This document shows, piece by piece, positions 34,020 through 46,440 of a stretch of DNA of 64,000 bases. The translations under genes were made by a program, and so were the position numbers. The DNA is taken from assembly GCA_003550325.1 (NCBI GenBank), contig QKWP01000644.1, positions 9,107 to 73,106 of the forward strand, written 5' to 3'. The first letter of the stretch is position 1; every line of letters begins with the position of its first letter. The notes under the pieces were generated by a model. That model did no database searches, had not been told where the DNA came from, and saw only the letters and a program-made list of their open reading frames with translations. The stretch is from Gigaspora rosea (lineage: Eukaryota > Glomeromycota > Glomeromycetes > Diversisporales > Gigasporaceae).

Positions 34020-36690
34020 GAGTTCACTTTAGCAATTGTTTCAAGAGGGTGTATATTGATTTTTTGTTTTGCATTATATAAAATCTGAAAAATTTGGTCA
34101 GATAGATTTTTTTTAATTTACTGTAAATTAATAGTATAATGTTATCTAAAATTAGGTTACGGAATCTGAAAACTTGGGTCAGTTGGTCAAATTTTTTTTT
34201 TTTTAATTTACTATAAATTAATAGAATAGTATTCACATCTAAAATTAAGCCACGCAAAGTTTGATTTTTTATTTTGCCTTACCTGGAATCAGAAAACTTG
34301 GGTAAACTTGGGTTTGTTAGAGTTTTTTTGTTTGTTTTTTTTTAATTTACTGTGAATTAATAGAATAATGTTTATATCTAAGATTATGCACAAAGTTGAT
34401 TTTCATTTTGCATTATATAGAATCTAAAAACTTGGGTCAGTTGGTCAAATTTTTTTTTTAATTTAATGTAAACCAAAAAAATAATGTTTCATCTAAGATT
34501 GTGCTATACAAAGTTTGATTTTTTGTTTTGTATTACATGAAATTTGAAAACTTGGTTAAACTTGGGTCTGTTGTTTTTTTTTACTGTAAAATTAATAGAA
34601 AATGTTTATATCTAAGATTAGATATGCAAAGTTGATTTTTGGTTTGCATTACATGAAATTTGAAAACTTGGGTCAGTTAGTTAGATTTTTTTTAAATTTA
34701 ATGTAGACCAAAAAAAAATAATATTTACATTTAAGATTAGACCATGCAAAGTTGATTTTTCATTATGCATAACATGGAATCTAAAACTTAAATCAGTCAG
34801 TTGGATATAGTATATTTTTGATTATTTTTTATTGTTTTTATAATTTTCATATCTAAGATTAGGCCATGCAAGTTTGATTTTTCATTTTGCATTTACATGA
34901 AATTAGAAAGCTTGGATAGACTTGGGTCTGTCAGGGGTTTTTTCTTTTAATTTACTGTAAATTAATAGAATAATGTTTGCATCTAAGATTAGACACGCAA
35001 AGTTGATTTTTGTTTTGCATTACATGGTATTTGAAAATCTGGGTTAGTGGTCAGGTTTTTTTTTTAAATTTAATATAAACCAAAAGAATAATATTTTTAT
35101 TTAAAGATTAGGCCACACAAAGTTAATTTTTCATTATATATTACATTGAATTTAAAACTTAATTAGTCAGTTGGTTATAGTATATTTTTTATAATTTTTT
35201 ATTTTTTTTTATAATATTCACATTTAAGATTAGGCTATACAAGTTTGATTTTTTATTTTGTATTTATATGGAATCTGAAAATTTGTAAGTTTTTTTCTTT
35301 TAATTTATGTAAATTAATAGAATAATGTTTATATCTAAGATTAGGTACACAAAGTTGATTTTTATTTTGTATTATACAAAATCTGAAAACTTGAGTCAGT
35401 TGGTCAGATTTTTTTTTTTTTAATTTAACACAAACCAAAAGAATAATATTCACATCTAAGATTAGGCCAAGCAAAGTTTGATTTTTCATTTTGCATTACA
35501 TAGAATTTGAAAACTTGGATAAACTTGGGTCTGTTGAGAGGGGGTTTTATTTTAATTTACTATAAATTAATAGAACAATGTTTAGATCTATAATTAGACA
35601 CACAAAGTTGATTTTCATTTTGTATTATATAAAATGTGAAAACTTGCATCGGTTAGTCAAATTTTTTTTAATATAAACCAAAAGAATAATAATCAAATCT
35701 AAGATTAGACCATACAAAGTTTGATTTTTTTATTTTGCATTATATGGAATTTGAAAATTTGAGTCAGTAGATTTTTTTTTTAATTTACTGTAAATTATTA
35801 GAATGTTTATATCTAAAGATTAGGCACACAAGATTGATTTTTGTTTGCATTATATGGAATCTGAAAACTTGGGTTGGTCAGTTGAAATTTTATTTTAATT
35901 TAATATAACCAAAAAAATAATATTTACATTTAAGATTAGAACATGCAAAGTTGATTTTTGTTATGCATTACATAGAATTTAAAACTTAGGTTAGTCAGTT
36001 GGATATAGTATATTTTTAATTATTATTTTTTATTTTTTTTTATAATATTCACATCTAAGATTAGTTAGGCTATGCAAAGTTGATTTTTCGTTTTGCTCTA
36101 TATGAAAATGAAAACTTGGGTCTGCTGGTCATTTTTTTTTATTTTTTATTTTTTAATTTACTGTAAATTAATAGAATAATGTTTATATCAAAATTAGACC
36201 ATGCAAGGTTAATTTTGAATTACATGGAATCTGGAACATTGAGTTAGCCAGTCAGATTTTTTTATTTATTTTTTATTCTATTCTTTTTTTATTTTATTTT
36301 TATTTTATTTTTTTTATTCTATTCTTTTTTTATTTTATTTTATTTTATTTATTTTATAATGTTCACATCTAAATTTAGGTCATACAAAATTAATTGTTCA
36401 TTTTGCATAATAAAGTTTTTTAAAATTCTAGTTGTTAAATTAGATTTTTTATTTTTATTTAATTTATTATTTTTTTTTAATCTACTACAAATTAATAAGC
36501 TCATGTTCATGCAAATGGCAAAAATAGAAAATTGGCACAATATGAATTTTTTTAAAAAAATTTTTTTGGAAAAAGATGGATCAGTAGGTTATACAAGCCA
36601 AAAAATTAACTTTTGTAGATTTAGGCCATGCAAAGTTGATTTTTAATTTTGCATTAGGCTATGCAAAGTTAATTTTTAGTTTGCATAACT
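34020..36690 (+). repeat. Satellite array, ~120-bp unit, about 20 diverged copies
   Basis: The unit has the order ATCTAAGATTAGGC..GCAAAGTTGATTTTT, TTTTGCATTACATGGAATC, GAAAACTTGGGTCAGTTGGT, a T-run, then TTTACTGTAAATTAATAGAA. The AAGATTAG landmark falls at about 34494, 34613, 34730, 34856, 34986, 35105, 35227, 35337, 35459, 35590, 35700, 35815, 35934, 36056 and 36188, a spacing of 110-132 bp. The copies are diverged and alternate between two sub-types: one with ACTGTAAATTAATAGAATAATG, one with ATGTAAACCAAAAGAATAAT. This hints at a higher-order dimer of about 240 bp. The 77-95-codon frames here are translations of the repeat. Confidence 0.9.
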
Positions 36691-36699
36691 TACTGACCC

Positions 36700-37235
36700 A
36701 ATTTTCTAAATTTTTGTTTTTAAATTTCTATTGTGCTAATTATTTCATTTTTACCATTTAATTTTTCTTTATTGTCATCTAATGATGACCTTAATTTTTT
36801 GAAATTACCCAATAGTCTGATAAAAAAACAAAATTCTAATTCCATGTATACAAACTGAAGAATTAACCTTGTATAACTTTAAATATGAATATGAATTAAT
36901 TTAGCCACAATAAATATTTTTTTTAAAAAAAAACCTGACCCACCAACCAGAATTTTGAAATCCAGGTTATGCAAAATAAAAAAGTAACTTTGTATGAAAA
37001 CTAAATACTTGGGTCAGTCAATTTTATTTTTTTAATTTACTATGAATTTATAGAATATTTACAATTCTGTATAAGATGGGTGGCGCAAATGTGCAACTTA
37101 TTGCATTAGTGTTCTTTTTATAGAAAAATTAAAATTTTTAAATATTAAAAGAATTTATTAAATATTCTCAAATAAAGAGCATATTTTAATAATTTATATT
37201 TCCATAAATTGTGTAATGTTCTCTAAGAATACTAA
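36700..37235. other. AT-rich spacer
   Basis: The fading edge of the satellite (isolated ACTTGGGTCAGTCA phrase near 37008), then no recognisable feature. Confidence 0.4.
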
Positions 37236-37239
37236 GAAC

Positions 37240-39900
37240 ATTGAATTTTAAATACTGCTTATATCTACTTCTTTAAAGATAATAGGTAACTAAACTATGC
37301 TACTTTTAGAGCTATTAGAGTTGTTCTAGTAGATATGAATTTAGCTCTTTTGATTAGCTTATCCATAATGACCAATATTGAATTATTTTTACTCATAGTG
37401 CATAGAAAGTAGGTTATGAAATCACCCAAAATTCAATAGTATCTTGAACAGATTCAATAATCCAAATATGGCATGATTAGAACTTTTGTTCCTCTAATAG
37501 CTATCACAGCTAAATATATATTTTTTATATCCTACTTATTTTCTTTTAGCAGTATTTTTGTCTAATACTTTAAGTTTTTTTGATCCCAAAATAACTATTC
37601 TTGTTTTGATGCTCTTTTATTAGCATTATTTGGATTTTAGAATTTCTATCAATATATAATTTACAAATATCAGAATTTTGCACAAAAATAACAATCTTTC
37701 TTGTACTTTATATTCAGTAAACTGCTTTTTCAACTATCTGGTATTACTATTTCTAGGATTACTGTATAGTACTGACTTTAGTATTTTTTTGCTATAATAC
37801 CCCCAATAAAGCAATAGAAAAGACCCAGGTACAATCCATAGGTTCATGATCCAGAAAATTGAAAAAGCTCTGGATATAGATATATATATACTTAGATTTA
37901 AAATTTTATTAAATAATATTGAACTATGTAAAGTACTCACCTATTATAATACTCTCACCTATAATTAGTACCCAAAATAGGTGCTATTCAAGAAATTTGA
38001 AGGTTTATTGTAAAGTACCCAGAGTACTATAGTCAGTACTGTATGGTATTTAATGCTTTTAAGACTTTTTTAGATATATATTATTTATATATTCTTTTTT
38101 AATTTTTAAATATATTTTTTGAATCTATTTTAGTTGTACTAATTATATTTGTCTTTGGCATTCTAGAAAGTGTATTTGCTAATATTAGTTTTTCTAAACA
38201 GTATTTGATTATAAAGTCATAAGCTTGTAATATTTTTAACTATCTTGTTTTGTTTTCTTGATAATTTTGTCTGAGTTTGCAAGAATTCTAAAAAGGCATA
38301 TTCTGTTATAACAGTAAAATGTAGGTCCTCTAAGAATATGTACTATAGCTCTTTTTCATGTACTAGATAATTAAGTTCTGCTAGTGTTAATTTATAAGAT
38401 TCAAATGCTATAGGCTATTTATCTTTCTCTTTGTCTTGTAATAGTACTGCTTTACACTATATCTGACATATTTGTTGTTACTAAAAAGATTATTAGAGCC
38501 TGTAATTATCAATATTAGTAATATAGTTAATAATTTTTTAAGCTTTTGAATGCTTTAACTTGTTGTTCATCCTAATCAAATGTTTGTTCTTATGTAGCAA
38601 TTTGGTTAGATATAATGCTATTTTAGAAAAATTTTTTAGCAAGACTGAGAAATAATCTAATCTTATATATATTGGTAAGTATAGACCATTTTTGTATGGC
38701 TTTAATTTTTTTGGAGTTCAGTTTTTCTTTTTTACTCTATACAATCTGACTTTTTTGACTAATCTCAAAATAATAAAATTCTTTAAAGCTCCAAAGCCAA
38801 TAAGAATTAATAATTTTTGTCTCAGAACTCTTTTTTTTTAATTTGAAAAGACTTTCTTACAAAGTTATATTGTTTTTATTTTTTTTTCTAACCTTATTGA
38901 TTCTATTTATTTTACTCTTGTTATTCTCCTTTTCAACTTTTATTTCTTTTATCTAATTAATCTTTTCATTTATTTTTATTCTTTTTGCAACAATCACTCA
39001 CCCAATATACACACAAAATACTGACAGTTTCTCTTATAGGTTTGCTTCTGTTCTTTTATTAATACACTTCTTTTATTTTTTTTAAAGAACCTTTCTGATT
39101 GTTATTCCTATACTCTATTTGATCCAACTATATTGGTATAGTTTTTGTTTTATTATAAGTTTTAGAAGATTGTATCTTTTCCTCATTCTTTTGTCTTGAT
39201 ATCAACCCATTATCCTCAATCTTGTATTGTATAATTTTGGCAATTCTATATATTGTTGTATTGTAACTGGTAGCAAGTTTCATAGTGTTGTTCAATGTTC
39301 CAGAAACTATTCATTAACTTCAGCTTTTTATGGCTTCTTTTAGTCTTTCTGTAAAATATATCACTTTGTTAGCTTCATATATTGCCTTAATCTATTCTAG
39401 CAGATTTCTTAAACATGTAAATATTTCTAAACCATTAATATTTGCTTCAGATCTTGTAATTGCTGTTGCAAAAATTGTTGGTAATGTAAAAGTAGAAATG
39501 CAGTTTTAATTCTATCCACAAATTTTTTTAATTTTTAAAAGAGTTCTTTTAGACTACTACAATGCAGTACCTTTTAATACTGTTATAATAAATTAAACCT
39601 CTTTTTATCTACATCTTTGTGACATTGAAAAGGAAATTGACTTGTAAAAGCTATATTAATATATTTTTACTATTTTCTCTTGAAATAATAGCAATTGTAT
39701 AATAAGACCCCTTGATAATAGCTCTTTTGTTATTCTTTTACTAGCATTGCTAATGTGTCTTGCATTGCCTGTTGCTGTGGACACTATATATTTATTTATC
39801 CAGATTTTATTGTGAATAAACTTTTGAATAAGATAATAAAGATGGTATAACTTTGCTACTCACTTATTATTTGTATTATTATTATTTATATTAATTAATT
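37240..39900 (-). pseudogene. Decayed Ty3/gypsy retrotransposon pol (and probable gag)
   Basis: No long frame survives, but reverse-complement translation is recognisable. The RT thumb/connection at about 38600-38800 has an NFSKIA.YLTKLL segment. RNase H follows at 38270-38590: DEQQVKAFKSLK, then VLLQDKEKD, PIAFESYKLTLAELNY, VHEKEL, and LEFLQTQTKLSRK.Q. The integrase start at 37320-37380 reads NSILVIMDKLIKRAKFIST, matching the usual VVVDRLTKxAHFIP block. This RT-RNase H-integrase order defines Ty3/gypsy. Stops and frameshifts occur every few dozen codons. The region 39000-39900 upstream of pol would be gag/protease but shows no certain motif. An LTR-like block lies at 40172-40510. Confidence 0.8.
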
Positions 39901-40171
39901 AATTAAAAAAATTTTTTTATTACTGTTTATAAAGTAAATAAATTTTTTTTACTGCTATCAAGTATAATATAGATTCTATACAAGATAAAAAATATTGTTT
40001 TTTTGTTTATTTTTAGAAGAGAAATAAGAAAGAAGATACTTTATTACAATTATATATGCTTCTATTTATTCTACTTAATCTTTAGCTAACTATTACTATA
40101 TTTATTATGTATTGCTTGTTTTCTAAGTATCATTATATTATGCAATTTGCTATTACCTCATATTTAGGTAG

Positions 40172-40510
40172 TGACAGATATTATGTAATATTTTATGGGA
40201 AGAGGGGTAGAACCCATACATAGATGGGTAACAATTTGCTATTGCTTATTTTTAACTATTTTTGTATAAATCTTTTCTATATTTAGTAATATTAATGCTT
40301 ACTTTTGATTTTTTTTCTGTAGATCTTTTCTGTTTTTAGAAATATATAACAATTTTTTAAAATTGTTAGCTGCTCATAGATTGCTCGAGGTCCTAGAGGG
40401 GTCTCTAAAATCTTATATAAAATATAAAAGTTCATAATAGCCAATCAAATTTCTCTTATATAGGAAAGGGGAGTAGAGAGTATAGTAAAATAATATTATG
40501 TAATATATCA
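40172..40510 (-). repeat. LTR-like block
   Basis: TGACAGATATTATGTAATAT at one end and ATATTATGTAATATATCA at the other give TG...CA termini. They lie on the 5' side of the minus-strand gypsy relic. No second copy, primer-binding site or 5-bp duplication was found, so this could be a coincidental structure. Confidence 0.4.
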
Positions 40511-40944
40511 CCACCGTTATCTAATAACTATACTGTGACTGCTAGTCATGTTTTGTTATTCAAGTTTTAATATTACTATTATAATTATCATATAACTTCT
40601 AATTGTAATTGGTATACAAATCTCAATTATTGTATAAGTCATATTTCTAATCACAATTATCTATTTCTTTACAATTATCATATATTTTTTAAATAAATTT
40701 ATTAATGGTTAAATTTTAGACAAGCCTTGAATAATTTAAAATTTGGATATTTCGAATATAAACAAAATCAAAAAAGGCTTTAAAGTTAAATAATATTACT
40801 GCTTTTGAGTATAAGGATAGAGTTGTAAGAGTATAAAAATAAATTTGAAGAAACAGAACTAACTATATATGTCATACTAATATACTGGTAATATTAGTAA
40901 AATTGATTAGTAGTACAAAAAATTAGAAAGTTAAATAGTTAATT

Positions 40945-43900
40945 ATTTTTTTTTTAAATATTAAAGGTAAGACCTTGCTTTTATCTTTATTAAATTTAAT
41001 AAAAACTTTTTACAATACTGAAAGAAATTTCATTTTTTTAAATCTAATACTAAGAATAAAAACTTAGACTTATATATAAGTAAACCTAAATACTTATCTG
41101 TGGCCTAAACCTACCAGAGTGGCCAAGACTCATCTAGGTTTGGGTATATGTAAGAATATCAGATAGTGGTATAGAAAATTTAATCCATTTGTATAACCAA
41201 GTTTCAATTTTGTGCAATGCTAAAGTGGGAATATGATTACTATTATCTTGCAAATTATTTGAAGAATTTGGTACAATGAATATATTAGAAGAAGAAGGTA
41301 AGGGTTGAGAGTGTAACTCTTGATTTTGGGATCTAGAAATGCAGTATGGAATCCAAATATTTGTATAAATTTGTTGGTTGATATAAAGTAGAAGTGAAAT
41401 AGTAAGAGAGCAGGCAGATTTAGAAGATGAAGTAAATTCATATAGAGTAGAAATAATATCCAGAGGTATAAAACCAGATAAAGTAGAGAACAGAGAGGGT
41501 AGGTCAGGAAGTTGATGAATTTGTAAGCTATCCAAATTCATAATTTGAGTATAAAGGTTCTCAGCGGCTAGATTAGAGATTTCAAGTTTGTTAGGACTTA
41601 GTATATGAACTGAAGAATCTTTTATAAGTTTTAATAGGGTTCAGAAGTTGGGCAAATAGTCCAGTGTAGGGGTTCACTTGCTTGTTGACAAAGGTGACAG
41701 ATATTAGGATAAGATAGATTTCTTCGATGAAGAATATGTGGAGCAGGAAGATCATCTAAAAGTATTTTAATTTTAAAAGATTTGAGAGTTAAAGAGTAAA
41801 AACTATGTGAAAAGTTTGAAATTTTTTGGTTGTTATTAATATATAGCCAGGTAGCATTCTAGTTAATATATCTGATATTGGCAGCCATTGTTGAAAACGA
41901 TTTTTAGAAGACCAAAGAGCAAGTATATGTGCATGGCATAAAGTTTTAATACAGCAACAGATAGGAAGTTCGATAGAAAAATTATTAACAGAAAGAGTAA
42001 AGTTGTAATTGTAAATATTTTATGAATCAAAAAAAAGATATAGAGCAGTTTGGTGACAGTGAGCTAGTTGATTAGCTTTGTTGTTATATTCATCTTCTTG
42101 GTATGCAATAACTTAATGAAAAGTAATATTAAGATTGTATGATTTGATAAAGTTTAATAAAGTATTCCAAATAGGCCAATAAGGTATATTAAAAGGTTTA
42201 AAGAGGGGTAGAGTATGAATTAGGCTGTTGTATTTGGATATTACAGACTGGGAATTGGTAAAAATTTGAATAGAACAGTTTCTAGGAGCAGTACTAATAG
42301 CTGATAAAATCGCTACTAGTTCAGCTTTAAAAGAACATGGCCAGAATTTGATTTGTGATTGGAAGGTATGTAGAATATTTTGATTATGTAATTGAATCCA
42401 GCCAATGCATATAGAGCACTGGGAGTTGCCAAGATCAATAACAGAACCATCAGTATAAAATGTTAATTCTGTTAAATGACTGTTATGGTGACAAATAGAT
42501 TGCAAAGTATCAAGTGCAGGACTAGGTTAAAAAAAGAAAGGTATTTGTGCATTAGATATAAGAATATTTGGTAATACAAGAATTATCAAAAGAAGTGAGT
42601 TGGTCAAGAAATAAAAGATGATGATGTCTAATTTGTTTTTTGAAAGTAGAATATTTGGGATGTGAAGATAGTATAGATTCAAGAGAAATAGATCCATCTT
42701 TGATAGTTAATAGAATATTAAAATTAGGATTAGTATTAATAGTCCATTCCAGATGTTTAAAGAGTTGGATAATTTTGAAGTTAGTTGTATTTCAGTTAGG
42801 ACTATCTATAGTAGGATTGAAATGTGAAAAGATGCTAGTAGATGACCAGAGATTATTTTGAATTTGCTGGATACAAATGTGGGTTGTAGTACCAAGTAGG
42901 TTGTTATCATTTAGATATTTAATAAAGTTTGAGATATGATGTTGAAGCTGAATATCCCAAATATTTTTAATATTATAAAGTTGGGGATAAAAAAGAGTAC
43001 CAGTATGAATAGTTCGACTAAGTTTGGCTTTGTGTTTAACAAGACCAATATGGTGTGAGGAATTTTGTTACAAGCTAATCTATTAATAACAATATTTTGT
43101 ATACGATATTCTATAGTAGGAATAATAACTGTATTAATAATGTATTGTGCTTGTGTATCAGTAATTTGTTTAGTTCTGGCAATATTGATAAGTTGAGAGG
43201 ATTCTGTTATTAATAGGCATGTTAGTTTTGATTGTTTATTGTTGAGTGTAAACCAGCATCCAAGAAATTTGAAAGGTTGACTTGATGGCCATAGTGGGAG
43301 GGCATGATTGTTAAAAATAATAGAAGTATAGTTATTTACTTTCAAATTAGTTGATAAGATAGATTTAGCAGGATTAACTTGAATATTAGCCATAATGTAG
43401 AACCAAGGTGTTTAATCATTTCATAACTGATTCCTGTGGGACCATAGGCTTTGCCATTTGGAAGTTTAGAAATTGTTTGAAGAACTTCTTCTACTGTAAT
43501 AGGATCAGTAAGAGAAGTATACCAGGCAGGATTAATATGAGAGAGTAGTTGATAATATTAATACCAAAAGTAGTCAAAGTGGGATTGGTTAATGGGTCTG
43601 TAAGCAGTCCAATTATGGTAATGTGATTGAACATGCTGTTTGATTGAGTTAGGATCTGTAACAAGTTTGTTGTCAAGTTTGATATTTGTAAAATGAATAG
43701 GAGGTTGGTATCGATCAAGTATGCTATTAATAGCTTGTGTAGGTTTGGATATAAGTGTTTCACACCATTTTTCAGAGGCTTGATTAATTTGTTGTCGAAG
43801 AAGAAGAGAGTATTTTAACTGATAAGCATGATAGACTTGTTTCCAGGCTTTATAAGCATGTTGAAGCCATAGTTGGATACTAGAGGGATCAAGTGATAAA

Positions 43901-45190
43901 AGAGAATCCAGATTACATTTGGTATAAGAATAAATAAAAAGAATATGTGAGTTAATATGTGAAAGATAAAGATTTGAATTATTTTTTATATTTTTAATAA
44001 GATGGCCAAGTTTTTTGAGTCCAGTATAGAGAGCAGTACATGTGGTATATATTTGTGGTTGTAGCTGCATTTGCGAGATATTTTGTTAGGAATTAGTCGA
44101 ATTGCTGCTTGTAGAATAGAGTGTTGAATTTTGTGCCAAGTATGATCAATATTTTCATGAGTATTTGTAGAAAAAGGTATATTATGTTGTAAAAATAGCT
44201 GAGTAATATGCTCTGAAAACTCTGTTTACTGGTCTGATGACATGGATTTGTAGTTAAAAATTCTTCTACTAATGCCTGTATGCATACGAGAAGGTTTGCT
44301 ATAAGCATTATTGAATGTCCAGGAGGAAGAAAGAATAGAATGGGCACTAAGAGTACTAGTTTGGCTATTATCGAGGTTATATGATATTAAATGAGTCTGT
44401 TCAAATATAGTCTATTCTGCTATAAATTAAATTGTTTGACCAGGTATAGTGTGTATTGTCAAAGTGGGCACCTATATCAAACATGTTTATATGATGTAAA
44501 AAGTTGATAAGTTTGTATTTGGATGAAGAAGAGCTTATTGCATTGTCTTGGGTATTAAAGTCCCAAGAATAATAGGAAGATTAATTTGTCGAGTTTGTTG
44601 AATCCAATTAATAACAGTATTTTGAGTATTATTTCTTTTAATAGTATCGGTTGAAAATAGATAAACAGAAATAATTCGTAATTTGATATTGCTTTTAAAA
44701 AAGAGGTTTAGTGCAACTGCACCTCCTGGATATATATAGCAGCTATGAACTTTAGATTTGAGGTAGTTACGGATCATAATAGCAGCTCCTTCTATTGAAC
44801 TATCAGCATTAGCCCAATAATATGTATACAAATTGTTGTTACAAAATGAGAGTTTGGTTTTGTGTAAAATTTTGGTTTCTGTGATACAAGCAATAGAAAT
44901 ATTGTGATTGATACAGTAGTCTTGCCATATTTGTCTCTTAGAACCTCTAACATTGTGAGTAGCAATATTAATATGTAGGTCATAAGTAGATGGTGGGTTT
45001 GAAAGTGTTCTAGGATTGTTATTTGTAGTGGTAAACTATTATGAGATAATAAGGTAGGAGAAGGTATAGGATAAAAGAATCATCAATAGAGGTTGGTAGT
45101 TGAAAATTGGTATTATTGCTAAAGCTTAAGTCAGAACTAGTAAATGAATAGTTATTATTTAGAAAATTGAAAATATAGTTTCTATTATGA
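40945..45190 (-). mobile_element. LINE-B, 5'-truncated non-LTR retrotransposon
   Basis: Same family as LINE-A and LINE-C. The 3' end is a T-run at about 40945-40955 (A tail on minus). A 3' UTR with the conserved AAGATAAAAGCAAGGTCTTA and GAGTCTTGGCCACTCTGG blocks is followed by the ORF2 remnant. It begins just before the endonuclease, so ORF1 and the ORF2 N-terminus are missing. 5' truncation is the normal outcome of incomplete LINE reverse transcription. The truncation point abuts a fragment of the 1-kb retroposon at 45190. Confidence 0.85.
41134..44990 (-). pseudogene. LINE-B ORF2 remnant: endonuclease - RT - RNase H - C-terminal domain
   Basis: In order on minus: endonuclease with ITETK-equivalent (44870), RGAVALNLFFK and LRIISVYL (44660-44720). 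The GDFN site is disrupted by a base loss (reads PIILGTL, about 44560). A linker with the CCxALYTGLKKLGHLI region lies at 43990-44060. The RT fingers (GKAYGPTGIS near 43430) and thumb (KFLGCWFTLNNK, 43230-43280) are followed by RNase H with YTDGS, KAEL and FTNSQ (42230-42470); the usual Asp of TDSQ is Asn here. The CCHC knuckle lies at 41640-41700. The C-terminus ends ILTYTQT then TAG at 41134. A long part of the RT palm, including motifs A-C, is missing between about 43394 and 43430. Dead copy. Confidence 0.8.
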
Positions 45191-45325
45191 ATAAACTACT
45201 TAAACTAGACAACCAAAAGTTGCATATATAGCTAGTTGTACTCTTATTTATATAAAATTTCCGAGATTAACAAAAAAATTCTAGTTCCAATACAGGTACT
45301 TTGAAAATTAAAAAAAAATACTTTC
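45190..45325 (+). mobile_element. 3' fragment of the 1-kb retroposon
   Basis: ACTACTTAAACTAGACAACC and AAAAGTTGCATATATAGCTAG correspond to 7738-7790 of the young copy (ACTACTTAAATTAGACACC..). The fragment ends in an A-run at about 45310-45325. It is 5'-truncated and opposite in orientation to LINE-B. Confidence 0.65.
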
Positions 45326-45778
45326 ACTTTTTTTTGTAATTATTGTTTAAAAAAGTTAAATTAAATCAATTTAAATTATCTAATTGCAACTATTGGATTT
45401 TTTTATTAGAAAGTTTGAATTAGAACATTAACTATCAGATTGTTTTTGAATCATTTTTGAATTCAATTTAAATTTTGATTTGAATTAGTTTTAGTTTAAT
45501 TTAGATTAACTATAATTTTTAATTATCAATCTAAATAAGAACTGTACTATTTCTATATTTGGAATTTGTACAAAACAAATATGAAAATAATATATTACCA
45601 AATCTGATTCTAGCTCGAATATAAAAATATTTTTAATTATGCCTTTTTATCTACTAGTTTGATTTTAATAATTTTTTTTAGTAGGATTATAAGATCTTGC
45701 TCTGCAAATTTACTTAGAGCTAAAATAATATTTAATACAAAAAACTTTTTATAAAGATTATAATCAGATATAATAATA
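45326..45778. other. AT-rich spacer
   Basis: No frame and no repeat recognised, apart from TTTGAATT/AATTTGAATT phrases around 45400-45520. Confidence 0.4.
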
Positions 45779-46414
45779 GGGAATAGAAATTTATCGCACC
45801 TGTGACATGTCGCACTCCCTGATTCTGACCAATCAAATTGCATGATTTTGTAGACAAAAAATTTTAAGTTTTATAAATTAAAAATTTTACTAGTAAAAAT
45901 ATAAAAATAAATAAGCGATATTAAAGCATATTATGTAAAATTTTATTCCGAACAACTTTTTCTAAGTCATAAAGATAGATTGTCTTAGTAAAAAATAACA
46001 TTTTATAAGAAAAATCTAAATTTTGATCGTTAGCACATATAAATCTTTTTTTTACTAATATAATATATATTTATATTTAAGTATTACATGTAAAATTTTA
46101 CACTAAACAACTTTTTCTAAGTTGAAATAGTAGATTGTTTTAGTAAAAAAAGTTTTATATGTGCTAACTTTGAAAATTTTTGATTTTTCTTATAAACCGT
46201 TTTTTTACTAAGACAACCTATCTTTATAACTTAGAAAAAATTGTTTAGAATAAAATTTTACATTATATGATGTGCTATTATATATATATTTTACACTTTA
46301 TTAAGTAAAATTTTAAATTTTTAAAAAATAAAATTTTTTACCTATAAAATCATGCGATTTGATTGGTCGAAGCAGGGGGTGCGACATGTCATAGTGTGAC
46401 AAATTTATTTTCCC
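45779..46414. mobile_element. Mutator-like MITE, long inverted repeats, perfect 9-bp duplication
   Basis: The left arm GGGAATAGAAATTTATCGCA..GACATGTCGCACTCCC pairs with the right arm, which ends CATAGTGTGACAAATTTATTTTCCC. The arms are about 300 bp and nearly meet in the middle. ATAATAATA is duplicated exactly (45770-45778 and 46415-46423). GGG..CCC ends with a 9-bp duplication are Mutator hallmarks. The 68-codon minus frame lies inside the arm and is not a gene. Confidence 0.85.
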
Positions 46415-46440
46415 ATAATAATATATTGTTATCGGGTTTA

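Noticed and set aside
34020..36690. CRISPR-like array
   Set aside because: Units are contiguous, diverged and AT-rich with no constant repeat/unique spacer alternation; the genome is eukaryotic.
40172..40510. A complete Ty3/gypsy element with two LTRs
   Set aside because: Only one LTR-like block is visible, with no matching copy near 37000 and no primer-binding site; listed as LTR-like only.
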